Of a DNA stretch of 64,000 nucleotides, positions 10,925-22,281 are shown in pieces. The notes beneath the pieces were generated by a model. The model was not told where the DNA came from. It saw only the letters and a program-made list of their open reading frames with translations, and did no database searches. How positions within the stretch are numbered: position 1 is the stretch's first letter; each line of letters begins with the position of its first letter. The position numbers and the translations under genes were made by a program. The stretch comes from Marchantia polymorpha subsp. ruderalis. Taxonomy: Eukaryota; Streptophyta; Marchantiopsida; Marchantiales; Marchantiaceae. The DNA is taken from positions 6,798,001 through 6,862,000 of the forward strand of contig AP031354.1 in the NCBI GenBank assembly GCA_037833965.1, given 5' to 3'.

Positions 10925-13764
10925 CTACACGCCAGCACGGAACCACGCTACACTACACTCCGCGGAACCTGTACTACGTCTCCTGCGCGGCCGACTGCCG
11001 CGCCCTAACTCCCTACCCTGCCAATCTTCCGCTCGACTGCGCAGTCCCAAACGCTGCAACGCCGCGGACACCTCCACTTCGAGGGCGGACATGGTATCCT
11101 GTGCCTTCGACAGAAAGGCATCGAGCTTCTTTGCTACCTTCCGCCGACTCCTACTGTCGCCTGACAACAACCCGGCTGCGCGCAATTCAAACTCACGCAG
11201 TGTGAGTTTCTCCTGCGCCTTCACTTCCCAGTGGGCGTAGCCCTTGAGACAGTGGGCGACTCGCCTCGCCGTCTCCACCTTCGTGCGATCCGCCTCCTTC
11301 CTGCGATCCTCTTCAATTATCACTAATTGCGATTCGGCTTCAGCACGTTGCGCTCTCAATTCGCCACACTCTGACTGTAACCTGCGGATTAACTCTTCAT
11401 CCGCCTGCCGTGCGAGCTGACATTGTTCCAACAACCGCGTCTGTCGCACGAGCTCCTCTGACAAAATCCGATTCTGGGCCTGCTCAGAAATGAGTGCTTC
11501 CTTGACCTTCACCTGCTCCTTGGTGAGCTCGTCCAGTTTCTCATCCTTCATCTTCTCCGAGTGCTTGTAGAATTTCTGATTAAGCTTGTACTGACCCCAC
11601 AAGCATGCATGCTTCTCCTTCAATTCCCTCAACTCCTGGTCCACTCTAGCTAATAGCTTGCTGGTGTGGACTTTAGTGCGAGTCCGCCTGCGCACTAACT
11701 CGATGTAAGATCCCGGCTGGAGTGGGTCGGCGTATTTATCGACCTTGCGATCCAAGTACCTCAGCAACGGAATCACCTGCTCAGAGAGCGCCGCCGCCGG
11801 CGCTCCAACAATTTCCTCCTCCTCCTCCTCGGTGTCTTCTGCTCCTGACATTTCTTCCGTGGAGCCTCCGTCGTCATCATCCGAGTGGAGAATTTCAGTC
11901 GCCATTGATTGCGTCGGCGACTGCCCCGAGTGGGGCTGCACGTCATCGACGTGTGCTGCCTGCGAAGGCACGGCTGCAGCCTCGCTGCTCGTCGCCAAAA
12001 TGTCTAAGGCGGAAGGCGAATGTACCCGTGCGGCATCCTCGTCGCTCGCTTGTTGGTTGCCTACCGCGTCCTCTCTGCCGCCGTCGTCCGCCGCCGAAGG
12101 CGATCGAGCGGAAGGTGGCTGCGCGGGGTTTGATTGCGCATCGCGCATCGAAATTTCATCCCGCGGACAGTCACTCCGCTCCTCCGTCTGTTGCTGCTCC
12201 CTTGATCGGTCCGTGGGGGCTGTGCCCGGCCCGTGCGCAGGCGCAATTGCCGGCGCCTTGTCCGCCGCAGGCGTAGCGCCGCGGACATCCCTCGCCGAAG
12301 GCGACATGGCCGGGGGCCGCTCGCCCGATGTCCCTTGGCCTATAGGCCCTACCGCCGAAGGCGCAACTATCGGCGGACTTCCCGCCGATGGTGCGGCCTC
12401 CGCACGCTCCCTGCTCGTATCTCCTCGGCTCGAAGGCCCTGGCGCCGAAGGCGCAAATTGCGGCGCGTGGTGCGCCGGAGGGTCTGGCCCCGAGGCCGGT
12501 GTCTCGTAGGCGGTTCTTCCGCCGGCTCCTTCCCCTTCCTACGTTGGAACGGGGGTGATTCTTGCCTGTGCACAGGCGACCTGTGCACAGGTGAGCGCCT
12601 GTGCACAGGCGGACTGCTCCTTCCCACGCGTAAGCGTAGATCCACGTCCACTTGTGATCGCCTGTCCGCGGAGGCTCGTCTGTGCGCAAACGGAACATCT
12701 GTCCGCATCGCACGTGGTAACTCCGGAGGCCCTTGGCCCGTAGGCGGCCTCTCTCCCGTCGAGGTTGCAGCGTGGCCCGTTGCTCCTGCGGTCGTCCGCG
12801 CTTCCTCATGCTTCTCTGGCGACGCACTTCCTTTCTCCGTCGCAATCGTCGCCGTGTCCGCACTGTCGGCTGGTAACACCAGTCTGCGTGCCTTCTGCTT
12901 CGGCCGGCTGTATGGCTCGCACAGCGGCCGCGGTCGAATGGGAGCAGAGGGTTCTTGATGCTGCTCCTCTTCAGACTCTTCCCTCCATCGCCGCTTCCGC
13001 GGCACTCGTGCTGCAGGAGTATGTCTCCCTTCGTCCCTCCGCCTTGATGGGGTAGAAGACGGTGACTCCTCTGCATCAGTGTCGACCTCATTCTCCCGCA
13101 CATACTTCCCGGGATGGTCGATGGACAATGGCGGAAAATCTTCAAGCTCCGCCGCTGTCAAACAATTCCGCTGTCGATAAAAATTGATGAGGAAAGGAGA
13201 AAGATGATTTAGAGTGCCCCCCTTCTCCTCAAACGCGTGCTGTCGCATCACCCTGTGCAGGATGCTCGCCCAGTGAATTGGAGTTCCCTCGATGACGCAC
13301 TCCACAAAAGAGACCTGCCACAATGTGATGTAGCAGGCGCGGTGCGGCTGCAGTAATTGCATCAGCGCCGCGGACAAAGTCCGGCGAAATCGATCCTTGT
13401 AATCACGGGTCCTGTACCCATTCTTGGTAGACCTCCCGGTCTTGAACAGCTCCACAAATTGCGCCTCTTCCTGCTTGGTCACCTTGATGCTCTCACTGTC
13501 GAAAAGGAGATGCCCTGGCATGCCAGCACATCTTCCCAACGCCTGCGCCCAATCTTGGACTGTCCACCGATCAACATGCGGACGCAATCCGCGCGAGGGT
13601 GGTCCCTGTGGCTCTAGCCACTCGCGCACCATATTTGCACAGATGTAGTTCCATCCCCATAGCAAGAAATCGAGCTTTCTTGCTATTAAGCGCTCCTCGA
13701 AAGCGCGCAGCCCGTTCTGTGGTAGGCGAAGTGGCACCATCCGCAATCTGCTCGGTCTCGTCAT
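10925..13764 (-). pseudogene. Family B U3 ORF in B2, one frameshift
   Basis: This is the family B homologue of the family A LTR protein. The start is set at the ATG (13764-13762) aligned with the family A start. An in-frame ATG at 14016 would add 84 residues (MTFDRAAENVPF) without a counterpart in A. The N-terminal domain matches A at LDFLLWGWN, GRCAG, RTRDYKDR and GGTLNHLSP. The middle is Pro/Ala/Arg-rich and partly encoded by GCCTGTGCACAGGC palindromes (PVHRR). The coiled coil and RRRRSTGSAECS tail are conserved. One C is missing in a C-run near 12,491-12,496 relative to B1 and B3, which shifts the frame; otherwise both parts stay open (549-codon and 460-codon frames). Confidence 0.82.
12560..12617. 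repeat. Cluster of GCCTGTGCACAGGC palindromes
   Basis: Three copies of the palindromic core CCTGTGCACAGG stand within about 55 bp, inside the linker region of the B2 U3 ORF. Equivalent clusters are at about 16,708-16,765 (B1) and 54,762-54,840 (B3). Further copies lie in the non-coding LTR leaders. Confidence 0.8.
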
Positions 13765-14296
13765 TGCGTTCCTGGGGTTCGCTCGCCCGCTAATTCTACT
13801 GCCGCACCGCCCGAGCGCCTTTCTCTCTCGGCAAACTCTAATCGCCCTCAATTCCAAATCACACGCATTCACTTCTCCCTCAATCAACAAGAAATCTCCT
13901 GTGCGACGACGTCGAGAATGTTCAGCAGCCAGCAGATGGATGCGCGCAGCGCGCACAAGAGATTGGAATCGCGAATTCAAGAATGGGACGTTCTCCGCCG
14001 CCCGGTCGAAGGTCATGGTCGGCTCTTGCTCGTGAAGAACGTCTCACTTGATGGCCGCGCCGGCTGTACGCTGGAACGGTCTTCGCTCTCACGCGCGGCT
14101 TCACGCTCCGCCGTCGTCGATTAAACTCTCACGCTCGAATTGGCGGATTTGAACTCCGCGAGCGTATTACCCCGCGGACATGGGGGCGTAGCGCCGAAGG
14201 CGAGTTTTCCGCCTTGCGCGGTACACTTGTTCGTACCGCCCCTCGGCCAATCCCCCTCTGCCTTGACGCGTGTGTCCGCATGTCGGACAAAAGTTC

Positions 14297-14775
14297 AACT
14301 CCTGCCTGTGCGCAGGCAGGAGCCTCGGCGGATTCTCCGCGCGGCGCGGAACTTGAACATCCTCCTGTGCACAGGCGTTCGCCTGTGCGCAGGCGAATTC
14401 CGTGCGCGGCGCTGCGCTGGTGCGGAAGGCGTTGACCGTGGTCAGCCGTCTCCGTCCAGTCTGTCCGTTCCTTGTCTTTTCGTCGGCGCTTCCGCCGCCG
14501 CAACTCCGTCCGTCCAAGAGCGCATCCACCCATCCCGTCCGCATGGTCCGTACCGATTTGATTACTCTGGCGGCTCTTCCGCCGTACGCGGCGCTGCGCT
14601 GGCGCGGAAGGCGCCGTACACTTTCTACCTCACAAGGCGCATTTCTAGGGCCCAAGGCGGGTTTTCCGCCGACACCGAAGCGCCTGTGCTCAGGCGAGCG
14701 CCTGTGCGTAGGCGGACTTCGCGCCTTTCCTAACCCTACTTCGCCTGTGCACAGGCGAACGCCTTCGCCCGCGCA
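14297..14775. repeat. Palindrome-rich leader of B2
   Basis: This is a non-coding LTR leader with repeated GCCTGTGCACAGGC or GCCTGTGCGCAGGC palindromes (near 14,307, 14,364, 14,380, 14,687, 14,703 and 14,747). They are interspersed with GCCGAAGGCG-type palindromes. The matching leader of B1 is at 15,270-15,750 and that of B3 at 52,595-53,060. Confidence 0.75.
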
Positions 14776-16024
14776 TAGGACAAAACTTGATTCCCCCTTC
14801 CGCGTAGGCGGAATTCGCGCCGGTGGCGAACTCTTCCCGCCGTAGGCGACCGCCTCCGTTTCTTCCAATAGTGATAACTCCCTAAGTCCTCATCCGTTCC
14901 AAGCGTTCTTGGGCTCGTTGGAATCAGTGCGTCGAGCTCTTTCCAACGGGACCCTAACTTGGTCAAGGCGCCCAAGGGTTGACCTAATTATGGAGGATTT
15001 CCCTACCGCCGCGGACGCAACCTCCGAAGGCGGGTTTTGCGCCTTGCGTCGTAGGGGTCCTAACTGCAGAGCTCGCATGGAGGGTGGTGCCTGTCCTTAC
15101 TGCTGCACCCCAAATCCCAGATTCTACAAGACCCCTCGAGAATCCCCGCGATCTTCCGGATTCACTCTGTTTTGATGTACCGAAGGCTATTTACAATGCT
15201 GCCAGGGTACAGTTTTCCAAAAATGTTTTAATTTCCTCAAAATTGCCAAAAGTGGGGTACCACACCTATGCGCGGACGAAGGAAGTTCGCCTGTGCACAG
15301 GCGAAGTAGGGTTTGGGGAGGCGCGAAGTCCGCCTACGCACAGGCGTTCGCCTGTGCACAGGCGCTTCGGCGTCGGCGGAAAATCCGCCTTGGGCCCTAG
15401 AAATGCGCCTTGTGAGGTAGAAAGTGTACGGCGCCTTCTGCGCCAGCGCGGCGCCGCGGACGAGCAAGGAGCCGCCAGAGTAATCAAATCCGTACGGACC
15501 ATGCGGACGGGACGGGTGGATGCGCTCTTGGACGGACGGAGTGCGGCGGCGGAAGCGTCGACGAAGAGACAAGGAACGGACAGACGGAGACGGAGACGGC
15601 TGACCACGGTCAACGCCTTCCGCGCCAGCGCGACGCCGCGCACGGAATTCGCCTGCGCACAGGCGAGCGCCTGTGCACAGGAGGATGAAGTTCCGCGCCG
15701 GCGGAGAATCCACCGAGGAGTCTGCCTGCGCACAGGCAGGAGTTGAACTTTTGTCCGACATGCGGACACACGCGTCGAGGCAGAAGGGAATTGGCCGAGG
15801 GGCGGTACGAACAAGTGTACCGCGCAAGGCGGAAAACTCGCCTTCGGCGCTGCGCTCCCATGTCCGCGGGGTAATACGCTCGCGGAGTTCAAATCCGCCA
15901 ATTCGAGCGTGAGAGTTTAATCGGCGACGGCGGAGCGTGAAGCCGCGCGTGAGAGCGGAGACTGTTCCAGCGTAGAGCCGGCGCGGCCATCAAGTGAGAC
16001 GTCCTCCACGAGCAAGAGCCGACC

Positions 16025-18406
16025 ATGACCTTCGACCGGGCGGCGGAGAGCGTCCCATTCTTGAATTCGCAATTCCAATCTCTTGTGCGCGCTGCGCGCG
16101 TCCATCTGCTGGCTGCTAAACATTCTCCGCCGTTGTCCGTCGACCATGAGCATGAGCATTTTCCGCCGTTGTCCGTCGACCATCCCGGGAAGTATGTGCG
16201 GGAGAATGAGGTCGACACTGATGCAGAGGAGTCACCGACTTCTACCCCATCAAGGCGGAGGGACGAAGGGAGAAACACTCCTGCAGCGCGAGTGCCGCGG
16301 AAGCGGCGATGGAGAGAAGAGTCCGAAGAGGAGCAGCATCAAGAACCCTCTGCTCCCATTCGACCGCGGCCGTTGTACGAGTCATACAGCCGGCCGAAGC
16401 AGAAGGCACGCAGACTGGTGTTACCAGCCAACAGTGCGGACACGGCGACGATTGCGACGGAGAAAGGAAGTGCGTCGCCAGAGAAGCATGAGGAAGCGCG
16501 GACGACCGCAGGAGCAACGGACCACGCTGCAGCCTCGACGGGCGAGAGGCCGCCTACGGGCCAAGGGCCTCCGGAGTTACCACGTGCGTTGCGGACAGGT
16601 GTTCCGTTTGCGCACAGACGAGACTCCGCGGACGGACGAGCCTCCGCTGACAGACGATCACAAGTGGACGTAGATCTACGCTTACGCGTGGGAAGGAGCA
16701 GTCCGCCTGTGCACAGGCGCTCGCCTGTGCACAGGTCGCCTCCACACGTGCCGCCTGTGCACAGGCAGGAATCACCCCCGTTCCAACGTAGGAAGGGGAA
16801 GGAGCCGGCGGAAGAGCCGCCTACGAGACACCGGCCCTCGGGGCCAGACCCTCCGGCGCACCACGCGCCGCAATTTGCGCCTTCGGCGCCAGGGCCTTCG
16901 AGCCGAGGAGATACGAGCAGGGAGTGTGCGGAGGCCACACTATCGGCGGGTAATCCGCCGGTAGATGCGCCTTCGGCGGTAGGGCCTCAAGGCCAAGGGA
17001 CATCGGGCGAGCGGCCCCCGGCCATGTCGCCTTTGGCGATGGACGTCCGCGGCGCTACGCCTGCGGCGGACAAGGCGCCGGCATTTGCGCCTGCGCACAG
17101 GCCAAGCACAGCCCCCGCGGACCGATCAAGGGAGCAGCAACAGACGGAGGAGCGGAGTGACTTTCCGCGGGATGAAATTTGGATGCGCGATGCGCAATCA
17201 AACCCCGCGCAGCCACCCTCCGCTCGATCGCCTTCGGCGGCGGGCGTCGGCGGCAGAGAGGACACGGTAGACGACCAACAAGCGAGCGGCGGGGATGCCG
17301 CACGGGCACATTCGCCTACCGCCTTAGACATTTTGGCGAAGAGCAGCGAGGCTGCAACCGTTCCTTCGCAGGCAGCACACGTCGACGACGTGCAGCCCCC
17401 CTCGGGACAGTCGCCGACGCAATCAATGGCGACTGAAATTCTCCACTCAGCTGATGACGACGGAGGCTCCACCGAAGAAATGTCAGGAGCAGAGGACACC
17501 GAGGAGGAGGAGGAGGAAATTGTTGGAGCGCCGGCGGCGGCGCTCTCTGAGCAGGTGATTCCGTTGCTGAGGTACTTGGATCGCAAAGTCGATAAATACG
17601 CCGACCCACTTCAGCCGGGATCTTACATCGAGTTAGTGCGCAGGCGGACTCGCACTAAAGTCCACACCAGCAAGCTATTAGCTAGAGTGGACCAGGAGTT
17701 GAGGGAATTGAAGGAGAAGCATGAATGCTTGTGGGGTCAGTATAAACTTAATCAGAAATTCTACAAGTACTCCGAGAAGGTGAGGGTTGGGAAACTGGAA
17801 GAGCTCACCAAGGAGCAGGTGAAGGTCACGGAAGCACTAATTTCTGAGCAGGCCCAGAATCGGATTTTGTCAGAGGAGCTCGTGCGACAGACGCGGTTGT
17901 TGGAACAGTGTCAGCTCGCACGGCAGGCGGATGAGGAGGTAATCCGCAGGCTACAGTCAGAGTGTGGCGAATTGAGAGCGCAACGTGCTGAGGCCGAATC
18001 GCAATTAGTGATAGTTGAAGAGGATCGCAGGAAGGAGGCAGATCGCACAAAGGTGGAGACGGCGAGGCGTGTCGCCCACTGTCTCAAGAGCTACGCCCAC
18101 TGGGAAGTGAAGGCGCAGGAGAAACTCACACTGCGTGAGTTTGAACTTCGCGCAGCCGGGTTGTTGTCAGGCGACAGTAGGAGTCGGCGGAAGGTAGCAA
18201 AGAAGCTCGATGCTTTTCTGTCGAAGGCGCAGGATACCATGTCCGCCCTCGAAGTGGAGGTGTCCGCGGCGTTGCAGCGATTGGGACTGCGCAGTCGAGC
18301 GGAAGATTGGCAGGGTAGGGAGTTAGTGCGCGGCAGTCCGCCGCGCAGGAGACGTAGCACAGGTTCCGCGGAGTGTAGTGTAGCGTGGTTCCGCGCAGGC
18401 GTGTAG
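16025..18406 (+). CDS. Family B U3 protein in B1, N-terminal domain deleted, 793 codons open
   Basis: This open frame runs from ATG (MTFDRAAESVPF) to the usual family B stop. Relative to B3, roughly 260 codons covering the first conserved domain are missing between HLLAA and FPPLSVDHPGKY. The join carries a short duplicated segment (PPLSVDH twice, separated by EHEH). The reading frame is preserved through the deletion. What remains is the Pro/Arg linker with PVHRR repeats, the acidic stretch (GAEDTEEEEEEIVG), the conserved IPLLRYLDRKVDKYADP block, a coiled coil (RVDQELRELKEKH onward) and the basic RRRRSTGSAECS tail. The homologous start ATG lies in the deleted part, so translation would have to use the upstream ATG. 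Function is unknown and activity doubtful. Confidence 0.7.
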   Translation: MTFDRAAESVPFLNSQFQSLVRAARVHLLAAKHSPPLSVDHEHEHFPPLSVDHPGKYVRENEVDTDAEESPTSTPSRRRDEGRNTPAARVPRKRRWREESEEEQHQEPSAPIRPRPLYESYSRPKQKARRLVLPANSADTATIATEKGSASPEKHEEARTTAGATDHAAASTGERPPTGQGPPELPRALRTGVPFAHRRDSADGRASADRRSQVDVDLRLRVGRSSPPVHRRSPVHRSPPHVPPVHRQESPPFQRRKGKEPAEEPPTRHRPSGPDPPAHHAPQFAPSAPGPSSRGDTSRECAEATLSAGNPPVDAPSAVGPQGQGTSGERPPAMSPLAMDVRGATPAADKAPAFAPAHRPSTAPADRSREQQQTEERSDFPRDEIWMRDAQSNPAQPPSARSPSAAGVGGREDTVDDQQASGGDAARAHSPTALDILAKSSEAATVPSQAAHVDDVQPPSGQSPTQSMATEILHSADDDGGSTEEMSGAEDTEEEEEEIVGAPAAALSEQVIPLLRYLDRKVDKYADPLQPGSYIELVRRRTRTKVHTSKLLARVDQELRELKEKHECLWGQYKLNQKFYKYSEKVRVGKLEELTKEQVKVTEALISEQAQNRILSEELVRQTRLLEQCQLARQADEEVIRRLQSECGELRAQRAEAESQLVIVEEDRRKEADRTKVETARRVAHCLKSYAHWEVKAQEKLTLREFELRAAGLLSGDSRSRRKVAKKLDAFLSKAQDTMSALEVEVSAALQRLGLRSRAEDWQGRELVRGSPPRRRRSTGSAECSVAWFRAGV

Positions 18407-18442
18407 CGTAGTGCAGTGTAGTGCTAGTTAGGACTTAGAAGG

Positions 18443-18471
18443 TATAAAATAGTTCCAGGCGTTTTGCCTGG
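18443..18471 (+). promoter_or_regulatory. LTR core promoter: TATA box plus hairpin (B1)
   Basis: TATAAA lies at 18443-18448, 36 bp after the ORF stop, and CCAGGC-GTTTT-GCCTGG at 18455-18471. R/U5 follows to 19414 without any gene. Confidence 0.65.
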
Positions 18472-19421
18472 GGTTCTTTCCCATCAGAAGTGCAGATCAA
18501 GAACCCATTTCCTTTGCGTGTTTGTGTCCTTGAGTTCTGTCACCACGCACGAGGAGTTACAACTTAGCGTTCTGCATTTTGTAGCTGAAGGCCTTCGGCC
18601 GAATGTTCAGAGCTAGTCCATTGGTTAGAGACTTGAGTAGTTCGGATCTGCACCTGCGGGTGACTGCCGATGCTCAGAGCCAGTGACTAGTTAGATACTT
18701 GAACAGTTTCGCCCCTACACCTTCGAGTGTTCCTTTCTGATTGTACTCCCTTGGGATTTTTCCCCTGAATGCCAAAGTGAAGTTTTGCTACTTCGTGTAA
18801 GCCTTGGTTGTAAATTCAGGTTACGCTGCAGCAGGTGCCTTGAGGGTAACCCCTGTGGTATTTCTGGGAATGACAAGTGCCTGAGAATTCAAACTCTTCA
18901 ATAGACTGTTGTTGTGTTACTGGAATGTTTCTCAGTGAGACCTTCAGTGCGGACCTGTGTTCTCTGCGCGTTTTGTGAGTTGAGAGTGTTGTTCACCGCG
19001 TCTGAGTGACTTCGATCCGAAGTAGGCAGTCCAAACCGGGTTTCCTACACTAGCAGCAAGCTAGTGGAAGTGTTGTAAAAGCCGGAGTTGGAAGTCACTA
19101 CCCGCAGCTTCGCAGAGTGTACTCTTGAGAGACTTTCCCCCTGAAATCTTGAAGTAGAGGTCCTAACGGATCTCTGGGTTGTGTTTCTGTAGTTTCAGGT
19201 GTGTGTGTGTGTGTGTTACGCTGCACTGTGCGACCTCCGAGTGCGCTCCGAGTGGACACTTGCAGTATTTCTGGGAGTGACAGTTGCCTGAGAATTCAAA
19301 CTCCTCAATAGTCTGTTAAAACGTGACACTTTGTACCCTGTGTGTTCCTCTGTCCCTGTGGGTTCGACCTTTCTACCACTATATTGCAGTTTTAGCCTTT
19401 AGTGGGTTATTACACGACTGC

Positions 19422-19430
19422 TAGTTGCTA
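19422..19430 (-). promoter_or_regulatory. Stop-codon readthrough site, gag-PR/pol (E1)
   Basis: On the minus strand, TAG (19430-19428) is followed by CAA CTA, matching the UAG-CARYYA context known for tobamovirus replicase readthrough. Gag-PR upstream and pol downstream are in the same frame. The nine bases are identical in E2, E3 and E4. In E1, B1 is inserted a few codons downstream. Confidence 0.75.
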
Positions 19431-22238
19431 TTCGTCATCCGGATGCACATCGTCCCCTTCCTCCTCAATGGAGCAGCAAGTGACGTAACCCACAAACTCA
19501 TCCGACATTTCTGTCTCTTAAGTGCATGACGAGCTGGTCTCCCCTCCAGTCGTGTAACCGGAGGTGGTCGAAGGTGTTTCGCCCTCGTGTGGTACCTTGG
19601 TCCATGGTACGGTAATGACAGTCGGAGGGTCCGTAGGGTTCCGGAACTGCAATCTCTTCCTCCTCCAGTCACACCTTGCTTTGGCATCGTATAGCCACGG
19701 TCTGCCAAGCAGCACATCATAACCTTTCTTCATTAGAGGCTGCAATATTATGTAGGACAGTTGAAAGTCCACTCCTCCAATGTTGGTTCTCACATTGCTC
19801 AACATTCCTAGCGGCATTCTGCGCGTTTGATCAGCCAGCCGCAGCACTCGGGTTGTAGGCTCGAAGGTCTGGAACCCCAAGGAGTTCGCTGTCTCCTCGG
19901 TCATGATGTTCACGCCCGAGCCGGAGTCCACTAGTACCTTCTGTATGACGCAGCCTCCGATCTCTACTTCGATCTCCGGAGGTCCTAGGTCTCCTCCTTC
20001 CACTCTGTACACAGCCGGAAGTTTCCCTTTTCGGGGTTTGCGTGGTCGGCGCAACGAAAGCATCAGCATCTTTCGGTACGTCTTATTGTCCTCCAACAGC
20101 TGGTGGAAGGAAATATTTGCCCTCTGACTCCCTATGTCCTCCACTATGTCGTAGGAAGTGTTGGAAGTCACAGCCGCCACCCTCTTTGTAGTCGCGGTCG
20201 GAAGTGGTGTATGGGGCTTAGCCGCCTTCCGGTCGTCGGATATCGTTCCGGCGCTCAGTGCTTCCTTGATGAGGTGACTCACCTCATCTTTGATGTCCGG
20301 AAGGTAGTCTCGGGTCCGGAACTCTTCTGAAGACCTGTCCGCCTTCTCCGAGTTCTGCACCGGCTGGGTGTTCCGTATCGCCGGAGGTGTACCCGGCCTT
20401 TTTCTTCGGCTAGACTTCTCCTCTTCTTTCGACTTCCTCCTCTCTTCCCTACGCTTGAGGCGGCGAGTGTCCTCGTGGTCCTCTCCCCTCCTCTTCGAAC
20501 TTCGGGTCTCTACCCGTCCGCACATTACTTCTTCTTCCGGCCATACTTCGTCTTCTTCAGCGGGGTCCGGGCTCAGCTCTACCTGGTTGACCTGCACTTC
20601 TTCCTTGCCAGGTGTCGACACGAAACGCACGGTTTGCCTGGCGACTGGTGGCTGATCACATTCGGCTGCCGTATGTCCAGACTTCTTGCAGTTGCTGCAC
20701 AACGGTACATACCCAGTTTGCTTCCTCGGGTGGGGGCAGCTTGGCGCATAATGTCCCATGTCCCCGCAGTTATAGCAACCATTGAATTGTGGTGGAGGTC
20801 GGTTGAAATTGCCTGGAGGTGCCATGCGTCTCGGTGGAGCGTACCCGCCATTTCCCTCTGAACAAAGCGCGGTATATGCACAGGTGGGTTCGGAGTTGTA
20901 GCCGGAGCTGTCTGAACCGCGTAGGCGGTGTCCTCAACCGGCTCAGCATAATAAATGGGGTTCTCCCACTGTGGTGCCCATTCGACCGCATTCACTGGGT
21001 AAGTCGGGCGAGCGGACATGCACTCCGTGTTGGCATGTCCCACCTGTCCGCACGTAGTACACTAGAGATTCGCTCGCTGCCTCGCAGGTGATTTACGTCG
21101 GTCTTGGCCTCCCACTACATGAACTTTTAGGTCCGCAAAATTCTTCACCAGGTTGTCCACCTTGGCTGCGATGTCCCCTTGACTCTTCACTGGGATTCCC
21201 CTACCTCGATCCTTCTTCTTGATCGTACTGCGTTTCTTCTTCCGTCTTTCCTCCTCTGAAGATGACGAGTCCTCTTCCTCTTCCGAGGAAGAACTCGATT
21301 CGGAGGAGCTTGATTCTTCTGACGAGGAAGGCGAGTTCCTTCTCTTCCGACGTCCGCCTTGCGATTTCTTCTTCGTCGACCGTCGGTCGCGTCTTCGAGT
21401 GTCAAGGGTTGACGTTTCAAAGGTTTCTGCCGAAGCTATCACATCTTGGATTGTGTCAGCCTTGCCTCTCCTGCAGAAGGTCTCCATTTCTCTTGAGAGC
21501 CCTGTCACATACCAATCCACTGCTTGTTGCACCGAAAACGGTTCTCCTGGGCCTGTCTTCGGAATTCGATCGAGGAGGTCTTGGAATCTCTCAGTATAGT
21601 CTCGAAGATTCTCCTTCCGCTCGCGTCAAAGATTTCGAAGCCGGGTCAGTACTCGACTGTCATATCCGAGTTCGCGAAACCGCCTTGAGAAACTTTTCCT
21701 TGAGCTGAGCCCAGGTCCGGATGCTAGTGGGGTCGGTGCTCTCATGATTGTACCAGCTACGAGCTCTCCTGCGTAGCAAGCTAGGAAAGATTCGCAGTCT
21801 GTCTTCATCACTGGTCTCACGATTGGTGATGGAGACAGACTCGAAGAGCTTTATGTATGAATCTGCATCATCGTCGTCGCCCGTTCCCGTGTATCTTGGA
21901 TACGAATGTTTCGTGAAAGGTTGGGAAAACACCTGGCGGAGATTGGCTTGATGGTCTGCCATTAGTGATCCTGTCAACGGACTGATCCTAGGTTGGCCAA
22001 ACTCAGGAAGAGTTTCTGTCGGAGGAATTTCCAATAGAACTATTAGCTCAATGCTCGCAGTAGGTGAACTGGAACGCCTTTGTCTTCCAGCAGTCGGTGA
22101 TGGCGATCTTTCTACAGAGTCCTCACCTGGAGTCTTCTTTTTAGTTCGCCGTTTTGCTTCTACGGCTTTTTCTGAATCTCGACGGAGCTTTCGTGTGGCT
22201 CTCGCACTCAGGTTTCCCACACTATCGCTCGTCGACAT
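19428..22238 (-). pseudogene. gag: E1 gag-protease, broken
   Basis: This is the Gag polyprotein with an aspartic protease at its end. From the N terminus: basic MSTSDSVGNLSARATRK start (22238), gag/capsid core (RRRARSWYNHES, VDWYVTGLSREMETF), Ser/Glu-rich stretch, three CCHC zinc knuckles, and a protease with VDSGSGVNIM and LLGRPWLYD. Several lesions are visible. A nonsense TAG replaces the Trp before the first zinc knuckle (21062-21064). Frame changes occur near 21,600-21,660 and 20,820-21,040. A TAA near the C terminus (19518-19520) falls where E2-E4 read Ser. It ends at the conserved readthrough TAG. Confidence 0.88.
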
Positions 22239-22281
22239 TCACCAAACATTGCTGCTCAAGTACTCTGGTGTTGACGCACTG

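Larger units (their letters stand above)
9916..15264 (-). mobile_element. Family B solo LTR (B2), nested in B1
   Basis: This is a complete 5,349-bp LTR in minus orientation. It is flanked by cctat at 9911-9915 and 15265-15269, and it interrupts B1 about 0.5 kb from its start. On the minus strand it reads TGTGGTACCCCAC (15264), about 1.5 kb of leader with many short palindromes, the U3 ORF (13764-10925, frameshifted), TATA box (10888-10883), R/U5 with a (GT)n tract near 10112-10131, and GTTATTACA at 9916. No internal region is present. B2 and B1 together form a long inverted repeat. Confidence 0.95.
9423..19414 (+). mobile_element. Family B solo LTR (B1), interrupted by B2
   Basis: This plus-oriented LTR starts TGTGGTACCCCAC at 9423 and ends GTGGGTTATTACA at 19414, flanked by the cgact duplication. 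It is inserted at the gag-pol junction of E1. Its own sequence is 9423-9915 plus 15270-19414 (about 4.64 kb); B2 occupies 9916-15264 with its own duplication. It is about 0.75 kb shorter than B3, because the N-terminal domain of its U3 ORF is missing. No gag, pol or primer binding site is attached, so it is a solo LTR left by LTR-LTR recombination. The leader (9423-9915, 15270-16024) has no gene; it is rich in GCCTGTGCACAGGC palindromes. Confidence 0.93.

Noticed and set aside
11745-12509. Antisense ORF of about 250 aa opposite the B2 U3 ORF, with similar ones at 16339-17586 and 54397-55191
   Set aside because: These are open because of GC-rich repetitive codons on the other strand. They follow the palindromic repeats and have no start context or conserved domain.
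12560-12617. CRISPR-like regular repeats
   Set aside because: Spacing is irregular, units are palindromes inside coding sequence, and the genome is eukaryotic.
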